A DNA stretch of 20,608 nucleotides from DASPKW01 sp038244055 (GCA_038244055.1 JBBRTW010000069.1:1-20608); one strand, 5' to 3'; positions 11,501 to 18,358 are shown, counted from the stretch's first letter. Made by a program: numbers and translations. The notes: generated by a model not told the origin, from the sequence alone.

Positions 11501-12181
11501 CGCGGCCAGCAGCCGATCCACCAGCGCCTCATACGCCTGTGGCGAAGCATCCTTCACAAACGCATCCGCCTCCTCCGGCGTCGGCGGCAATCCGATCAGA
11601 TCCAGGTACACTCGCCGAACCAGCGTGTATCGATCCGCCTCGGGCGACGGCGCGAGCCCCTCGGCCTCCAACTTCGCCAGTACATACGCATCGATCGCAT
11701 TTTTTGCCCATCCCCCCTGCTTCACCGCCGGCAGCGGTGCCTGCATCGGCGCGACAAACGCCCAGTGCGGCTGATACTCCGCCCCCTCGGCCACCCACCG
11801 CTTCAAAACCTGCTTCTGCGCCGCCGAAAGCACCCGCTTGGTCGCCGGCGGCGGCATCAGATCATCTTCATCCTCCGTCAAAATCCGCCGCACGAGTTCG
11901 CTCGCCTCGGGCTTGCCGGGCACGATGGCGATCTTCTCCGATTTGGCCGGCCTGATCGCCGCCTCCCGAACATCCAGCCTCAAGCCCCCCTTGCGGGCCT
12001 TGTCATCGATCCCATGGCACTTGAAGCACATCCCCGAAAGAATCGGCCGAACCTCCCGATTAAAATCCACCGGGGCTGCCGAAGACGCCGGCGCTGCCAA
12101 TGCCGCCGCCGGACCCAGCAACGCCAGCACCACCGCCAGCAGCGCACGATAAAACGACCGGATGGGAAGAATTGGCATCAT
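8588..12181 (-). CDS. Planctomycete cytochrome c protein: PSCyt1-DUF1549-(duplicated insert)-DUF1553
   Basis: A 1197-residue exported protein. A signal peptide (about 1-30, ending AALAA) is followed by a PSCyt1 domain with a haem-binding CFKCH (52-56), then DUF1549/PSCyt2 (about 158-368) with a second CxxCH, CAQCH at 341-345. DUF1553/PSD1 occupies about 885-1140, with RLTFARWLVSPENPLTARV, NRQWAAIFGRGIV and NTPLQALSLLND. Between them lies an insert of about 400 residues built of two related modules (about 409-580 and 611-780), each with a beta-rich lead, an RLE(T/A)L-type strand, a FxLSE motif, an AIDG motif and a late GR(L/F)RI strand, suggesting discoidin-like carbohydrate-binding folds. The protein probably binds c-type haem, and together with the DUF1501 partner is often proposed to act in polymer use at the cell surface; the function is not established. 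Two adjacent ATGs are possible starts. Confidence 0.93.
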   Translation of the reverse strand: MMPILPIRSFYRALLAVVLALLGPAAALAAPASSAAPVDFNREVRPILSGMCFKCHGIDDKARKGGLRLDVREAAIRPAKSEKIAIVPGKPEASELVRRILTEDEDDLMPPPATKRVLSAAQKQVLKRWVAEGAEYQPHWAFVAPMQAPLPAVKQGGWAKNAIDAYVLAKLEAEGLAPSPEADRYTLVRRVYLDLIGLPPTPEEADAFVKDASPQAYEALVDRLLAAPQYGERWARRWLDLARYSDTNGYEKDRPRSMWAYRDWVINALNADMPFDQFTIEQIAGDMLPGATLAQKTATGFHRNTMINEEGGIDPLEYRFYSMVDRVGTTGTTWLGLTVMCAQCHTHKFDPILQKEYYGLMAFLNNANEPVMELTTAEIAAKRAEAETKAEKMWAELPEKFAVGKTGGWTPVAGTLTTAGVSKAEKLADNSWRIGGDAPEKDAYTFTFDSDGAPVDRIRLETLAEDGHGPGRTPHGNFVLSEFSVSAGPKAEPATAKKVKVARAEADFAQVKYPVEHAIDGSKQGGWGISPQENKDHAATFYLAAPVANAGGTHWAIKLDQQFGTKHTIGRLRISIGTKTQEVLSDPAMRKVAVEKAFSEWQAQQAGAAVRWSAIRPSRMSSNAPTLTQLEDGSILVSGDITKSDHLDLNFNNEINGITAVRLEALPDSSLPGNGPGKVYYEGPAGDFFLSEMNLSADGKPAAFASAVESFASGKNNAAKAIDGDQQSGWSINGGQGKAHHAVFVLAKPLGDVKELALRMLFEKYYAATIGRFRIWVSTDPKAGKTTPLPPEVENALATAAEQRTAEQSAAIFRHWLSVAPELAEGRKQIDAVRAGVPKPQTTLVMSERPAGHTRVTHLHNRGEFLQPKEEIEPCVPGFLPAIASDAPRTRLTFARWLVSPENPLTARVMVNRQWAAIFGRGIVRTTEDFGFQGELPSNQPLLDYLAVEFVKEGWSMKKLHRLIVTSATYRQSSKVTPELLAKDPLNVLLARGPRFREEAEIVRDSALKAAGLLSTKIGGPSVFPPQPPSVTTEGAYGPLQWKASTGEDRYRRSLYTFNKRTAPFALYSTFDAPSGDVCVARREISNTPLQALSLLNDEVFVEAAQAMGKTFAALKETDQEKAAAIFRRFMTRPADADELAMLVEFTKAQRARLSARPADAKKLAGAGNAEADAVEIATWTATARAVMTLDEGVTKN

Positions 12182-12480
12182 AAGAAGAACCCGCGTTCTT
12201 TATACCTTACACCGATTCGGGCGGGACGTGAAAGGGATCGGAGTAATTTGGAAGCGGCGAGGCGAGAGATGCCGCACTCCTCGGCCACTATTTTCTCATC
12301 CGCACCAAAACTACAAGACTAGCCGGGACAGAGTGTCGGGAGCGACAGCGACCAGAGCGCCGTCCCGGATGGCGTCCCCGGTCATTCGCGCCCGATCGCG
12401 CACAGAATTTTACCTCTCCTTTTTTTCCTCTGCGCCTTTGAACCTTTGCCTCTTTGCGATTGCATTCCAAAGCAACCGCG
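12182..12480. other. Spacer with hairpin and degenerate octamer array
   Basis: No gene seen. CCGGGAC at 12323-12329 and GTCCCGG at 12362-12368 form the outer arms of a structured segment whose interior holds a second hairpin (TGTCG 12334-12338, CGACA 12343-12347). At 12426-12457 four degenerate 8-bp units of the type xCCTTTGx/CTCTTTGC form another tandem array. An AT-rich GTATAAAG on the minus strand at about 12197-12205 may be part of the promoter of the DUF1549/DUF1553 gene, but no clear -35 box is seen. Confidence 0.5.
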
Positions 12481-12993
12481 TCACTTCGTCCGAAACTCCG
12501 GCGGCACTTCAAACGCCGGTTTCGTGGCCGGGATCACCTTTATCGCCTGCCCGGTCCCGCTATCTCGCGTGGCGGGGGCCGCCGGCCGGGTGGGATCCAA
12601 TGTCCCCGTCGATTCGCGCGTCGCGGGTGCCGTCAGCTTGGCTGCCTGCTGCCGCGCCAGGCGGTCCGCGTTGCGATGCTGCTCGGCCGCCTTCTCGAAC
12701 ACCGGCGCTACCTTGGGCTGGAGATCCAGCACCTGCCGGTAGATCTCCATCGCCTCCAGGTATTTCCCCCCCGCCATCGCCTGCTCCCCCTTCTCGAAAA
12801 TCTGTTCAGGCGATTGCTTGTCCGAGAAAAAGAGGCTCTTGCTGGTGACGAGGATCAGCACCAGATGAAACGCCACCGCGACGCCAAGCATCTTCCACAG
12901 GATCGAGTTGGAGCGCGGCTTGAGCTGCAGGCGCAGGCGCGGAGTGGAGAGCGTTGTGGGGGAGGTGTCCTGAGAAGGGGCGCCGTTGTTCAT
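12481..12993 (-). CDS. Small membrane-anchored protein with a TPR-like helical repeat
   Basis: Protein of 170 residues with no recognised name. A polar N-terminus (about 1-30, Thr/Ser/Pro and basic residues) precedes one membrane helix (about 32-50, LWKMLGVAVAFHLVLILV). After it, residues about 63-97 (PEQIFEKGEQAMAGGKYLEA, then MEIYRQVLDLQP) read as one TPR-like helix pair. The C-terminal half is Ala/Pro/Thr-rich and probably disordered. It may be a scaffold at the membrane, but the partner is unknown. It precedes the DUF1549/DUF1553 gene on the same strand with a 299-bp repeat-containing gap, so joint transcription is uncertain. The start at 12993 has no strong Shine-Dalgarno. The reading frame looks real because of the coherent helix plus TPR pattern. 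Confidence 0.75.
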   Translation of the reverse strand: MNNGAPSQDTSPTTLSTPRLRLQLKPRSNSILWKMLGVAVAFHLVLILVTSKSLFFSDKQSPEQIFEKGEQAMAGGKYLEAMEIYRQVLDLQPKVAPVFEKAAEQHRNADRLARQQAAKLTAPATRESTGTLDPTRPAAPATRDSGTGQAIKVIPATKPAFEVPPEFRTK

Positions 12994-13022
12994 GGTGCGG
13001 TTTGTTCGTCGGTTTTCAGTGG

Positions 13023-13043
13023 TCCGTTACCCGTTATCCGTTG
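13023..13043. repeat. Heptamer array, TCCGTTA family
   Basis: Three contiguous 7-bp units (TCCGTTA, CCCGTTA, TCCGTTG), 30 bp upstream of the minus-strand TPR-like gene. This is in the divergent spacer shared with ribE. Confidence 0.65.
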
Positions 13044-13244
13044 TTAATAGTCGGGTCGTGGAGGTTGGTTGTCCGCCAGCGCGGGGATTTGATGGATCAT
13101 TGTGAGTTTCCACGTCGGATCACCCGCCGCGCTGCAAAATTCTGTTGCTTTACGGCCATGTTACGCCATCAATTCGCCGTTCGCTGGTCCGCAACCCCAA
13201 CCCGTTGTTGACAACCGCCAATCGCGCGCGGACAACCTAGGGCA

Positions 13245-13868
13245 ATGTTCAACGGAATTATTCACAAAACCGCGCGGGTGCTTGCCGTCGAAGAAAACCC
13301 GTTCGGCCGGCGCATCATCCTCCATGCCCCCTGGACCGACCACCAGCATGGTGAATCCACCGCGATCAACGGAACCTGCCTCACCGTGGCCGCGATTCTC
13401 GACAATCCCGCCTCGCCCACCGGCAAGGCGCTGGCCTACGATGTGATCCGCGAATCGCTCGATAAGACGAATCTCGGCGCGTTCAAAGTCGGCGATGAAG
13501 TGCATATGGAGCGCTCGCTCCGCGTCGGCGACCCGATCGATGGCCATTTCGTGCAGGGCCATGTCGATGGCACCGGGCCCCTGCTCCACCAAGTCTCCAC
13601 CCCGGAGGAAGTCCGCCTGCGGATTCAAGCCCCGGCCGCCCTGGTCAAGTACCTGATCCCCAAAGGCTCCATCGCGATCGATGGCGTCTCCCTGACCCTG
13701 GCGGCCATCGACGGCAGCACGTTCGAAGTCGCCCTGATCCCGACGACGCTCCAGTTGACCACGCTGGGCCGCCACCCCATCGGTTATCGGTTTAACCTCG
13801 AATGCGATTCGATGTCCAAAACGATCATTTCCTACCTTGAAAAGATTCAGCCCCGGGGGGAGGATTAG
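13245..13868 (+). CDS. ribE: Riboflavin synthase, alpha subunit
   Basis: Riboflavin synthase dismutates two 6,7-dimethyl-8-ribityllumazine molecules into riboflavin and a pyrimidinedione. The 207-residue length is typical. It starts MFNGIIHK (family MFTGI) and shows the two lumazine-binding repeats: first STAINGTCLTV with SLRVGDPIDGHFVQGHVDGTG, second KGSIAIDGVSLTL with ALIPTTLQLTTLG. The rest of the riboflavin pathway is absent from the window. No FMN riboswitch is recognisable in the 13044-13244 leader. TTGACA at 13208-13213 resembles a -35 box but no good -10 follows at the expected distance. Two bases after the stop begins an eight-unit heptamer array. Confidence 0.95.
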   Translation: MFNGIIHKTARVLAVEENPFGRRIILHAPWTDHQHGESTAINGTCLTVAAILDNPASPTGKALAYDVIRESLDKTNLGAFKVGDEVHMERSLRVGDPIDGHFVQGHVDGTGPLLHQVSTPEEVRLRIQAPAALVKYLIPKGSIAIDGVSLTLAAIDGSTFEVALIPTTLQLTTLGRHPIGYRFNLECDSMSKTIISYLEKIQPRGED

Positions 13869-13870
13869 TC

Positions 13871-13926
<56 letters not shown>

Positions 13927-13934
13927 GATAGGAA

Positions 13935-14054
13935 GACAATGAGACAATGAGACAAGGAGACAACGAGAAGAACTGTGCAGCCGATGAATGAGCTTGAGAC
14001 CGCGGACAATTCGTGCGCCCCTTCTCATTGTCTGATTGTCTGAGTGTCTGAGTG
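13935..14054. repeat. Inverted pair of octamer arrays (GACAATGA / TCTCATTG)
   Basis: Four 8-bp units of GACAATGA type at 13935-13966 and four of TCTCATTG type at 14023-14054. The second unit is the reverse complement of a rotation of the first, so the arrays form imperfect inverted arms around a 56-bp centre and could fold into a long hairpin in RNA or as a cruciform. The TCTCATTG unit recurs at 20535-20553. Confidence 0.85.
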
Positions 14055-14066
14055 TCTCCGGTAACG

Positions 14067-14094
14067 ACTCGCAACTCGCAACCCATAACTCTCA
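14067..14094. repeat. Heptamer array, ACTCGCA family, abutting pdxA
   Basis: Four 7-bp units (ACTCGCA, ACTCGCA, ACCCATA, ACTCTCA), decaying toward the pdxA start codon at 14098, 3 nt away. It occupies the place where a Shine-Dalgarno sequence would be expected, and none is seen there. Confidence 0.75.
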
Positions 14095-14097
14095 CAC

Positions 14098-15147
14098 ATG
14101 GATTACCGTCCCACCATCGCGATCACCATGGGCGACCCCGCCGGCATCGGGCCGGAGGTGATCGTCAAGGCGCTGGCCGATCCCGTCCTGCGGCATCGGG
14201 CGCGCTATGTGATTTATGGGATGAATGAGCTCCTGGCCTACGCGGCCGACTTGGCCGAGCTCGATGCCTTCTGGTGGCGCGATCAGTACCAGGGACGCCT
14301 CAAATCCTATGGTTTCGACGTGACGGTCGTGGATTACGATCATTACTCGATCCTCGGCTCGACCATCCGCTCTCCCAGTAAAATCGGCGGTGAAGCCTCG
14401 ATGCGCTTCTGCCTCGATGCGATCGATGCGGCCCAGAAGGGCATTGTCGATGCCGTGGTCACCGCGCCCATCGCCAAGGAGTCGTGGAAACTGGCCGGGT
14501 TTCACTACCCCGGCCACACCGAACTCTTCGCCCAGCGCACCGGAGCGCGCCGTTACAACATGATGTTCACCGGCGGGCCGTTACGGGTGGTGCTGGCGAC
14601 GGTACACATCCCGCTCAATGGTCTATGGGGCCGCCTGAATATCGGCGCGGTCTTTCAGCCGATCGAGTTGATTCACGAAACGCTGGTCAACTGGTTCGAC
14701 ATCCCCAAGCCCAAGATCGCCGTTTGCGGCCTGAACCCCCATGCCTCCGAAAACGGCCAGTTCGGCGATGAAGAAGAGCGCATCATCTCCCCCGCCATCT
14801 TCATGGCCCGCCAGCAGGGCATCGATGTCACCGGCCCCTACCCCCCGGATACGATTTTCATCAAGGCCAAGACCGGCGTCTATGATGCCGTCGTCGCCAT
14901 GTACCACGACCAGGGGCTCATTCCCGTCAAGCTCCTCGCCTTCGATGAAGCCGTCAACTGCACGATCGGCCTGCCCATCATCCGCACCAGCCCCGACCAC
15001 GGCACCGCGTTCGACATCGTCGGCCGAAATAAAGCGAACCCCGGTTCGATGCGCGCGGCGATCAAGCTGGCCATCGACCTGGCTGTCAAACGGCACCAGC
15101 ATCGCGAGCAGGCGCGGAAGGAATCCGGGGAAGCGAAGGGGAGTTGA
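14098..15147 (+). CDS. pdxA: 4-hydroxythreonine-4-phosphate dehydrogenase
   Basis: PdxA oxidises 4-phosphohydroxy-L-threonine with NAD(P) in the DXP-dependent pathway to pyridoxal 5'-phosphate. The 349-residue protein opens with AITMGDPAGIGPEVI and shows TAPIAKE, GHTE (His140), ATVHIPL (His170), GLNPHASENG (His215), MYHDQGLIP (His270) and RTSPDHGTAFD. The three putative metal ligands 170, 215 and 270 have the same 45 and 55 residue spacings as His166, His211 and His266 of the E. coli enzyme. A roughly 20-residue insertion near residues 55-75 (WWRDQYQGRLKS) and a basic C-terminal tail are local variations. It is preceded by four repeat arrays and no clear Shine-Dalgarno, so translation may rely on an unstructured leader. 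Convergent with the toxin gene. Confidence 0.95.
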   Translation: MDYRPTIAITMGDPAGIGPEVIVKALADPVLRHRARYVIYGMNELLAYAADLAELDAFWWRDQYQGRLKSYGFDVTVVDYDHYSILGSTIRSPSKIGGEASMRFCLDAIDAAQKGIVDAVVTAPIAKESWKLAGFHYPGHTELFAQRTGARRYNMMFTGGPLRVVLATVHIPLNGLWGRLNIGAVFQPIELIHETLVNWFDIPKPKIAVCGLNPHASENGQFGDEEERIISPAIFMARQQGIDVTGPYPPDTIFIKAKTGVYDAVVAMYHDQGLIPVKLLAFDEAVNCTIGLPIIRTSPDHGTAFDIVGRNKANPGSMRAAIKLAIDLAVKRHQHREQARKESGEAKGS

Positions 15148-15166
15148 TTTGAAAGGCGCCCGGCGA

Positions 15167-15191
15167 TGCGATTTCGCCGGCTGAAATCGCA
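15167..15191. terminator. Hairpin between convergent pdxA and toxin gene
   Basis: Perfect 9-bp arms TGCGATTTC (15167-15175) and GAAATCGCA (15183-15191) with a 7-nt loop. There is no T tract on either side, so a role as a bidirectional terminator is plausible only from its position between converging genes. Confidence 0.45.
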
Positions 15192-15219
15192 GGATTTGAG
15201 CGGCAATGAGTTACGACTG

Positions 15220-15576
15220 TCAGGGGATCTCAAATTCAGCCTTCAAAGCCTCGTCCACCATTTGCATCAATGCGACGGGCAGATTCCCCAGGCGACGTTT
15301 CACTCGATTCCGGTCGAGCGTCACGATATTGATGCAATTCACCACCGAGTCGAAAGCCAATCCGGATTGTCTTCCTTCCACCGTGCCGATCTCGACGAGC
15401 ACTTGCGTGGGCTCCTGCGAGCGGTGGGTCGTTGTGGTTATCTGAACAACGACCGTCGTTGTCAGGCGTCCGTTATCTCTGTCGTTTTGAACTACGAGCC
15501 TCGGGCGCAGTTTGGCACCCACCCCCGAAGGGTATGGAAAATCTAATAAAACAATGTCGCCCCGCCGAACGTTCAT
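15220..15576 (-). CDS. mazF: MazF/PemK-family endoribonuclease toxin
   Basis: Toxin component of a type II toxin-antitoxin pair; MazF-type proteins cleave mRNA at short specific sequences. The 118-residue protein starts VRRGDIVLLDFPYPSG followed by KLRPRLVVQND, and ends with the GLAFDSVVNC and IVTLDRNRVKRRLG segments typical of the family, in which a conserved Arg and a Ser/Thr form the active site. Its ATG overlaps the antitoxin stop codon by 4 nt (ATGA, 15573-15576), indicating translational coupling. The symbol is a family-level assignment. Cleavage specificity cannot be read from sequence. No mobile-element genes flank it. Confidence 0.88.
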   Translation of the reverse strand: MNVRRGDIVLLDFPYPSGVGAKLRPRLVVQNDRDNGRLTTTVVVQITTTTHRSQEPTQVLVEIGTVEGRQSGLAFDSVVNCINIVTLDRNRVKRRLGNLPVALMQMVDEALKAEFEIP

Positions 15577-15836
15577 GTTGGCTCAACTGCCGGAAGTGAA
15601 TTGTAGACATCCATCTGGGGATCATCCCATCCATCGCGCGCGAAGACTTCCATTGCGGCCGCGTGGGCCCCTTGAGACCAGAGCGAATCCTGCTCTGTGA
15701 ATATCTTCCTTAGCCGGTCGTAAACGTCGGCCCGGACCAGGACGTATTCCGCGCTGTTTTCCGGGTCAACGGCCCGAATGGGTTCACCGGAAGTGGCTTC
15801 AAGTTCCATGTGTTGCTGCTGCGTCAGTTGGATCAT
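15573..15836 (-). CDS. Putative antitoxin of the MazF-type toxin
   Basis: Acidic protein of 87 residues from the ATG at 15836, chosen because GGAGG sits 8 nt before it (15845-15849); a start at 15851 would leave no Shine-Dalgarno. It begins MIQLTQQQHMELEATSGEP and has AEYVLVRADVYDRLRKIF, a pattern I associate with small planctomycetal antitoxins of the Phd/YefM-like type, though no DNA-binding fold is certain. The C-terminal half (SQGAHAAAMEVFARDGWDDP) would be the toxin-wrapping segment. Assignment as antitoxin rests mainly on the 4-nt overlap with the toxin gene and on size. It is transcribed in the same direction as pyrC upstream, 88 bp away. Confidence 0.75.
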   Translation of the reverse strand: MIQLTQQQHMELEATSGEPIRAVDPENSAEYVLVRADVYDRLRKIFTEQDSLWSQGAHAAAMEVFARDGWDDPQMDVYNSLPAVEPT

Positions 15837-15844
15837 TCTTAAAT

Positions 15845-15849
15845 CCTCC
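15845..15849 (-). promoter_or_regulatory. Shine-Dalgarno deciding the antitoxin start
   Basis: GGAGG on the minus strand, 8 nt before the ATG at 15836, selecting that start rather than the in-frame ATG at 15851. Confidence 0.75.
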
Positions 15850-15854
15850 ATCTC

Positions 15855-15885
15855 AAATCATACGTCATTTTCAACACAAATGATT
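15855..15885 (-). promoter_or_regulatory. Candidate operator/promoter of the toxin-antitoxin pair
   Basis: Two overlapping inverted repeats just upstream of the antitoxin: TCATTT (15865-15870) with AAATGA (15878-15883), and AATCAT (15856-15861) with ATGATT (15880-15885). On the minus strand TATGAT (about 15857-15862) could be a -10 box; no clear -35 is present. Such palindromes are where antitoxin complexes usually autorepress, so this is a reasonable operator candidate. Confidence 0.4.
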
Positions 15886-15924
15886 GCTGGAAACCCCTTG
15901 CAACCCCGGCCCTCCGCCCCGCCC

Positions 15925-17220
15925 TCAATGCACCCCCGCCGCCGTTTCCTTCAGCTCCCACTTCACATCCCCGCCCACGATCGTCATCACCGCCCGCCCT
16001 TTCACCTGCCAGCCGTGGAACGGGCAATTCCGGCTCTTGCTGTAAAACTCCTCCTGATCGATCGTCCACGCCATATTCGGATCGATGATCGTCACATCCC
16101 CGTCGGCCCCCTCCTGCAACGTCCCCTTGGCCAGCTTGACGATCTCGGCCGGCTTGGTGGTCATCAGCTCGATCAGCCGCATCCACGGAATGTGCCCCGG
16201 CTCCACCAGCGCCTTGATATACAGCGGCAGCGCGCACTCCAAACCGATGATCCCGTTGGGCGCGAACTGGAATTCCAGTTCCTTCTCCTCCGCAAGGTGC
16301 GGCGCATGATCGGTGGCCAGGCAGTCTATCGTCCCATCGATCACCCCCTCGATGCACGCCTTCACATCCGCCTCGGTCCGCAGCGGCGGGTTCATCTTGT
16401 AATTCGTATCGTAACTCCGGCAGCTCTCATCGGTCAGCAGCAGATGGTGCGGCGACACCTCGCAGGTCACCCGCGCCCCATCCTTCTTGGCCCGCCGCAC
16501 CAGCTCCACGCTCCAGGCCGTCGAGATGTGCTGGATATGATACGGGCAGCCGATCGTGCGATTGAGCAGCAGGTCCCGCGCGATCATGAGCTGCTCGGCC
16601 TCGCTCGGATACCCCGGCAACCCCAGCGCCGTCGAGACCAGCCCCGCGTGCATCGCCCCGCCCCCCACGCTCGGGTCCTCGCAGTGCTGCATCAACACCA
16701 CATCGAACATATTCGCGTACTGCAGCGCCTTGCGCATCACCGAGCTATCCGCCACGCCCACGCCATCATCGCTGAACGCCACCGCCCCCCGCCCCCGCAT
16801 CAACCCCATCTCCGCCAGTTCCTTCCCCTCGCGCCCGCGGGTGATCGCCCCGATCGGATAGACATGCGCCAGCCCCACCCGCGCCGATTCCTGCAGGATG
16901 AAATCGACCATCCCATCGTTATCCAGGGCCGGCTTGGTGTTGGGCATGCAGCAGACGGTCGTGAAGCCCCCCGCCACCGCCGCGGCCGCCCCGGATGCGA
17001 TCGTCTCCTCCTCCTCATCCCCCGGCTCGCGAAAATGCACATGAATATCCAGCAGCCCCGGCGTCACATAACACCCCGCCGCATCGATCACCCGATCCGC
17101 CTTGCCCAGATTCTTCCCGACCGCCGCGATCTTCTTATCCCGAATCAGAATATCCACCCGCCGTTCAAAAACCTGGGAGGGATCGAGGAGCGTGCCGTTG
17201 ATGATGAGGATAGAAGCCAT
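15925..17220 (-). CDS. pyrC: Dihydroorotase, type I
   Basis: Dihydroorotase cyclises N-carbamoyl-L-aspartate to dihydroorotate in pyrimidine synthesis. The 431-residue protein is of the type I amidohydrolase form: PGLLDIHVHFREPG with metal ligands His60 and His62, FTTVCCMPNTKP, FSDDGVGV with Asp152, MQHCED (His179), YHIQHIST (His231), CEVSPHHLLLTDE, MNPPLRTEADV and CLATDHAPHLAEEK (Asp304). The end FYSKSRNCPFHGWQVKGR also fits. All expected metal and substrate residues appear present, so it is probably active rather than a PyrB-associated inactive paralogue. No other pyr genes are adjacent. The start at 17220 gives the usual N-terminus but lacks an obvious Shine-Dalgarno. Confidence 0.95.
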   Translation of the reverse strand: MASILIINGTLLDPSQVFERRVDILIRDKKIAAVGKNLGKADRVIDAAGCYVTPGLLDIHVHFREPGDEEEETIASGAAAAVAGGFTTVCCMPNTKPALDNDGMVDFILQESARVGLAHVYPIGAITRGREGKELAEMGLMRGRGAVAFSDDGVGVADSSVMRKALQYANMFDVVLMQHCEDPSVGGGAMHAGLVSTALGLPGYPSEAEQLMIARDLLLNRTIGCPYHIQHISTAWSVELVRRAKKDGARVTCEVSPHHLLLTDESCRSYDTNYKMNPPLRTEADVKACIEGVIDGTIDCLATDHAPHLAEEKELEFQFAPNGIIGLECALPLYIKALVEPGHIPWMRLIELMTTKPAEIVKLAKGTLQEGADGDVTIIDPNMAWTIDQEEFYSKSRNCPFHGWQVKGRAVMTIVGGDVKWELKETAAGVH

Positions 17221-17294
17221 AGTTTAGGACTTCAGCGCATCATCGGGGAAAGCCTCGGATGAGTAAAGCGCATGGATGATGAGCTTGAATGGGG

Positions 17295-17412
17295 GGTCGA
17301 ATACGCATTGTCCTCGGTGCCGAGAACAAATCCTTCAAGGGAGAGGTGATCAGCGACGTCAAGAATCGCGGTCAGGGGATGCGCATCAAGCACCGGCTCA
17401 ATTCCAATAGCA
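17295..17412 (+). pseudogene. Possible fragment of an uncharacterised protein family
   Basis: Frame reading IRIVLGAENKSFKGEVISD followed by VKNRGQGMRIKHRLNSNSI. The pattern GEVxSD...RxxGxRIKH...NSI recalls a widespread uncharacterised family in which NSIK-YDK normally follows; here the similarity stops after NSI and nothing like the rest of the protein is present on either side. I cannot verify this by a search. If right, it is a decayed remnant of an inserted or transferred gene. Confidence 0.3.
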
Positions 17413-17613
17413 TTAGCGCTGCAGCTTCTGCTCCAGGACTTCGCGGTCCGCCGCGATACGGAGCTGCGTAACCCCCGCATTTGTCTACATTTACGAAAAT
17501 CGCACTTCCCTCCGCCAGATTCCGCCCCTGCCTCCGAATCTCTTCTGTCCGAGGCACGAAAAACACCCGGCGATGTGCCGGAAGCCTGCCTCGAAAGATC
17601 AAACAAGAAAGTC

Positions 17614-17618
17614 AGGAG
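17614..17618 (+). promoter_or_regulatory. Shine-Dalgarno of the secreted-protein gene
   Basis: AGGAG 6 nt before the ATG at 17625; it decides this start over the in-frame ATG at 17481. Confidence 0.75.
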
Positions 17619-17624
17619 TTCAAC

Positions 17625-18110
17625 ATGTTCAGCAAAGTTCACACACTCGCGGCCGTCGTGATCGGATTCGCAAGCCTCGGAATCACTACCTCCGCCAAGG
17701 CTCAATATCCTCCGATGGACATGAGCGGCATCGTTGCGATGAATCAGGATTTTGACCGCCGCTTCTACGCCGCCCTCCCCGGCCTCTGCATGCAGACCGC
17801 CATCGCCTGCCGCGGCCAACAGCTCCCCTTCAACGCCATGACTATCTCGCAGTCGAACAACGAGCTCAGCGCCCAGTATGCCCGCAACAACGCGAACTGG
17901 GCCAACAACTCGAACATCCAGATGAACGCTGTCGGCAACTGGACCAATGGCGCGATCCGCGGTGTGGCCCCCTTCAGCAACGGCGGCGGCCAAGCCTACA
18001 TGATGCCCTACGCCAACCCGTCGTACTACATGCAGAATGGCTACATGTACAACGGCTACATGCCCGGTGGAAACAACTTCTACCCCTCGAACTATGGGTA
18101 TGGCCGGTAA
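17625..18110 (+). CDS. Small secreted protein, Asn/Tyr/Met/Gly-rich C-terminus, function unknown
   Basis: Not recognised. The ATG at 17625 is chosen because AGGAG (17614-17618) lies 6 nt before it and because it begins a clear signal peptide, MFSKVHTLAAVVIGFASLGI ending SAKA-QYPP, with a cleavage site near residue 26-27. The 161-residue precursor gives a mature protein of about 135 residues. Its middle (DFDRRFYAALPGLCMQTAIA, then CRGQQLPF) has two cysteines 7 residues apart that could form a disulfide. An Asn-rich stretch follows (ARNNANWANNSNIQMN), then a tail with repeated (Y/M)NGYM and NYGYG motifs, low-complexity and probably surface-exposed or assembly-prone. It is monocistronic, with its own strong terminator. 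A longer frame from 17481 exists but would bury the signal peptide. Confidence 0.8.
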   Translation: MFSKVHTLAAVVIGFASLGITTSAKAQYPPMDMSGIVAMNQDFDRRFYAALPGLCMQTAIACRGQQLPFNAMTISQSNNELSAQYARNNANWANNSNIQMNAVGNWTNGAIRGVAPFSNGGGQAYMMPYANPSYYMQNGYMYNGYMPGGNNFYPSNYGYGR

Positions 18111-18157
18111 GCCAATCGATGATCGAAAATAGCGGGGGAATGGTTGATGAAGCATGA

Positions 18158-18200
18158 CGATGCCGGCGGATTAAAACCCGCCGGCATCGCTCATCTTTTT
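18158..18200 (+). terminator. Rho-independent terminator after the secreted-protein gene
   Basis: Perfect 12-bp GC-rich stem (CGATGCCGGCGG at 18158-18169 and its complement at 18178-18189) with an 8-nt loop, followed after a few bases by TCTTTTT (18194-18200). It lies 48 bp after the stop codon. Confidence 0.85.
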
Positions 18201-18358
18201 GGCGGGCTGAGCCATACTCCGGTTTGACCTCATTCCCCTCCCATGTCACTATGCCTCGTCGGACCTCCGCAAGCGGGTTGCGTAGTTCCGGCCAATCCGC
18301 ACTCCCTGCACCCCTTTCGGGATGCGGGCTCCGCCCCCAACCATGAGAAGTTGACACA

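Larger units (their letters stand above)
17221..17624. other. Divergent spacer between pyrC and the secreted-protein gene
   Basis: A 404-bp region with no intact gene. Its left half holds a possible gene remnant (described separately). Its right half is probably the leader of the secreted-protein gene: a small hairpin CCGGC/GCCGG at 17567-17581 and a Shine-Dalgarno AGGAG at 17614-17618. No convincing -35/-10 pair is seen. Confidence 0.5.

Noticed and set aside
10244..12322. Plus-strand open frame of 692 codons opposite the DUF1549/DUF1553 gene
   Set aside because: Arg/Pro/His-rich composition without motifs, typical of an antisense shadow in GC-rich DNA; the minus-strand protein has clear family domains.
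13044..13244. FMN riboswitch upstream of ribE
   Set aside because: No recognisable conserved FMN-aptamer segments in the leader.
15778..17262. Plus-strand open frame of 494 codons opposite pyrC
   Set aside because: Shadow of pyrC and the antitoxin: low-complexity His/Arg/Pro composition and no recognisable domain.
17232..18155. Minus-strand open frame of 307 codons opposite the secreted-protein gene
   Set aside because: Contradicted by the signal peptide, Shine-Dalgarno and terminator on the plus strand; its Val/Gly/His composition is the complement of the Asn/Tyr codons.
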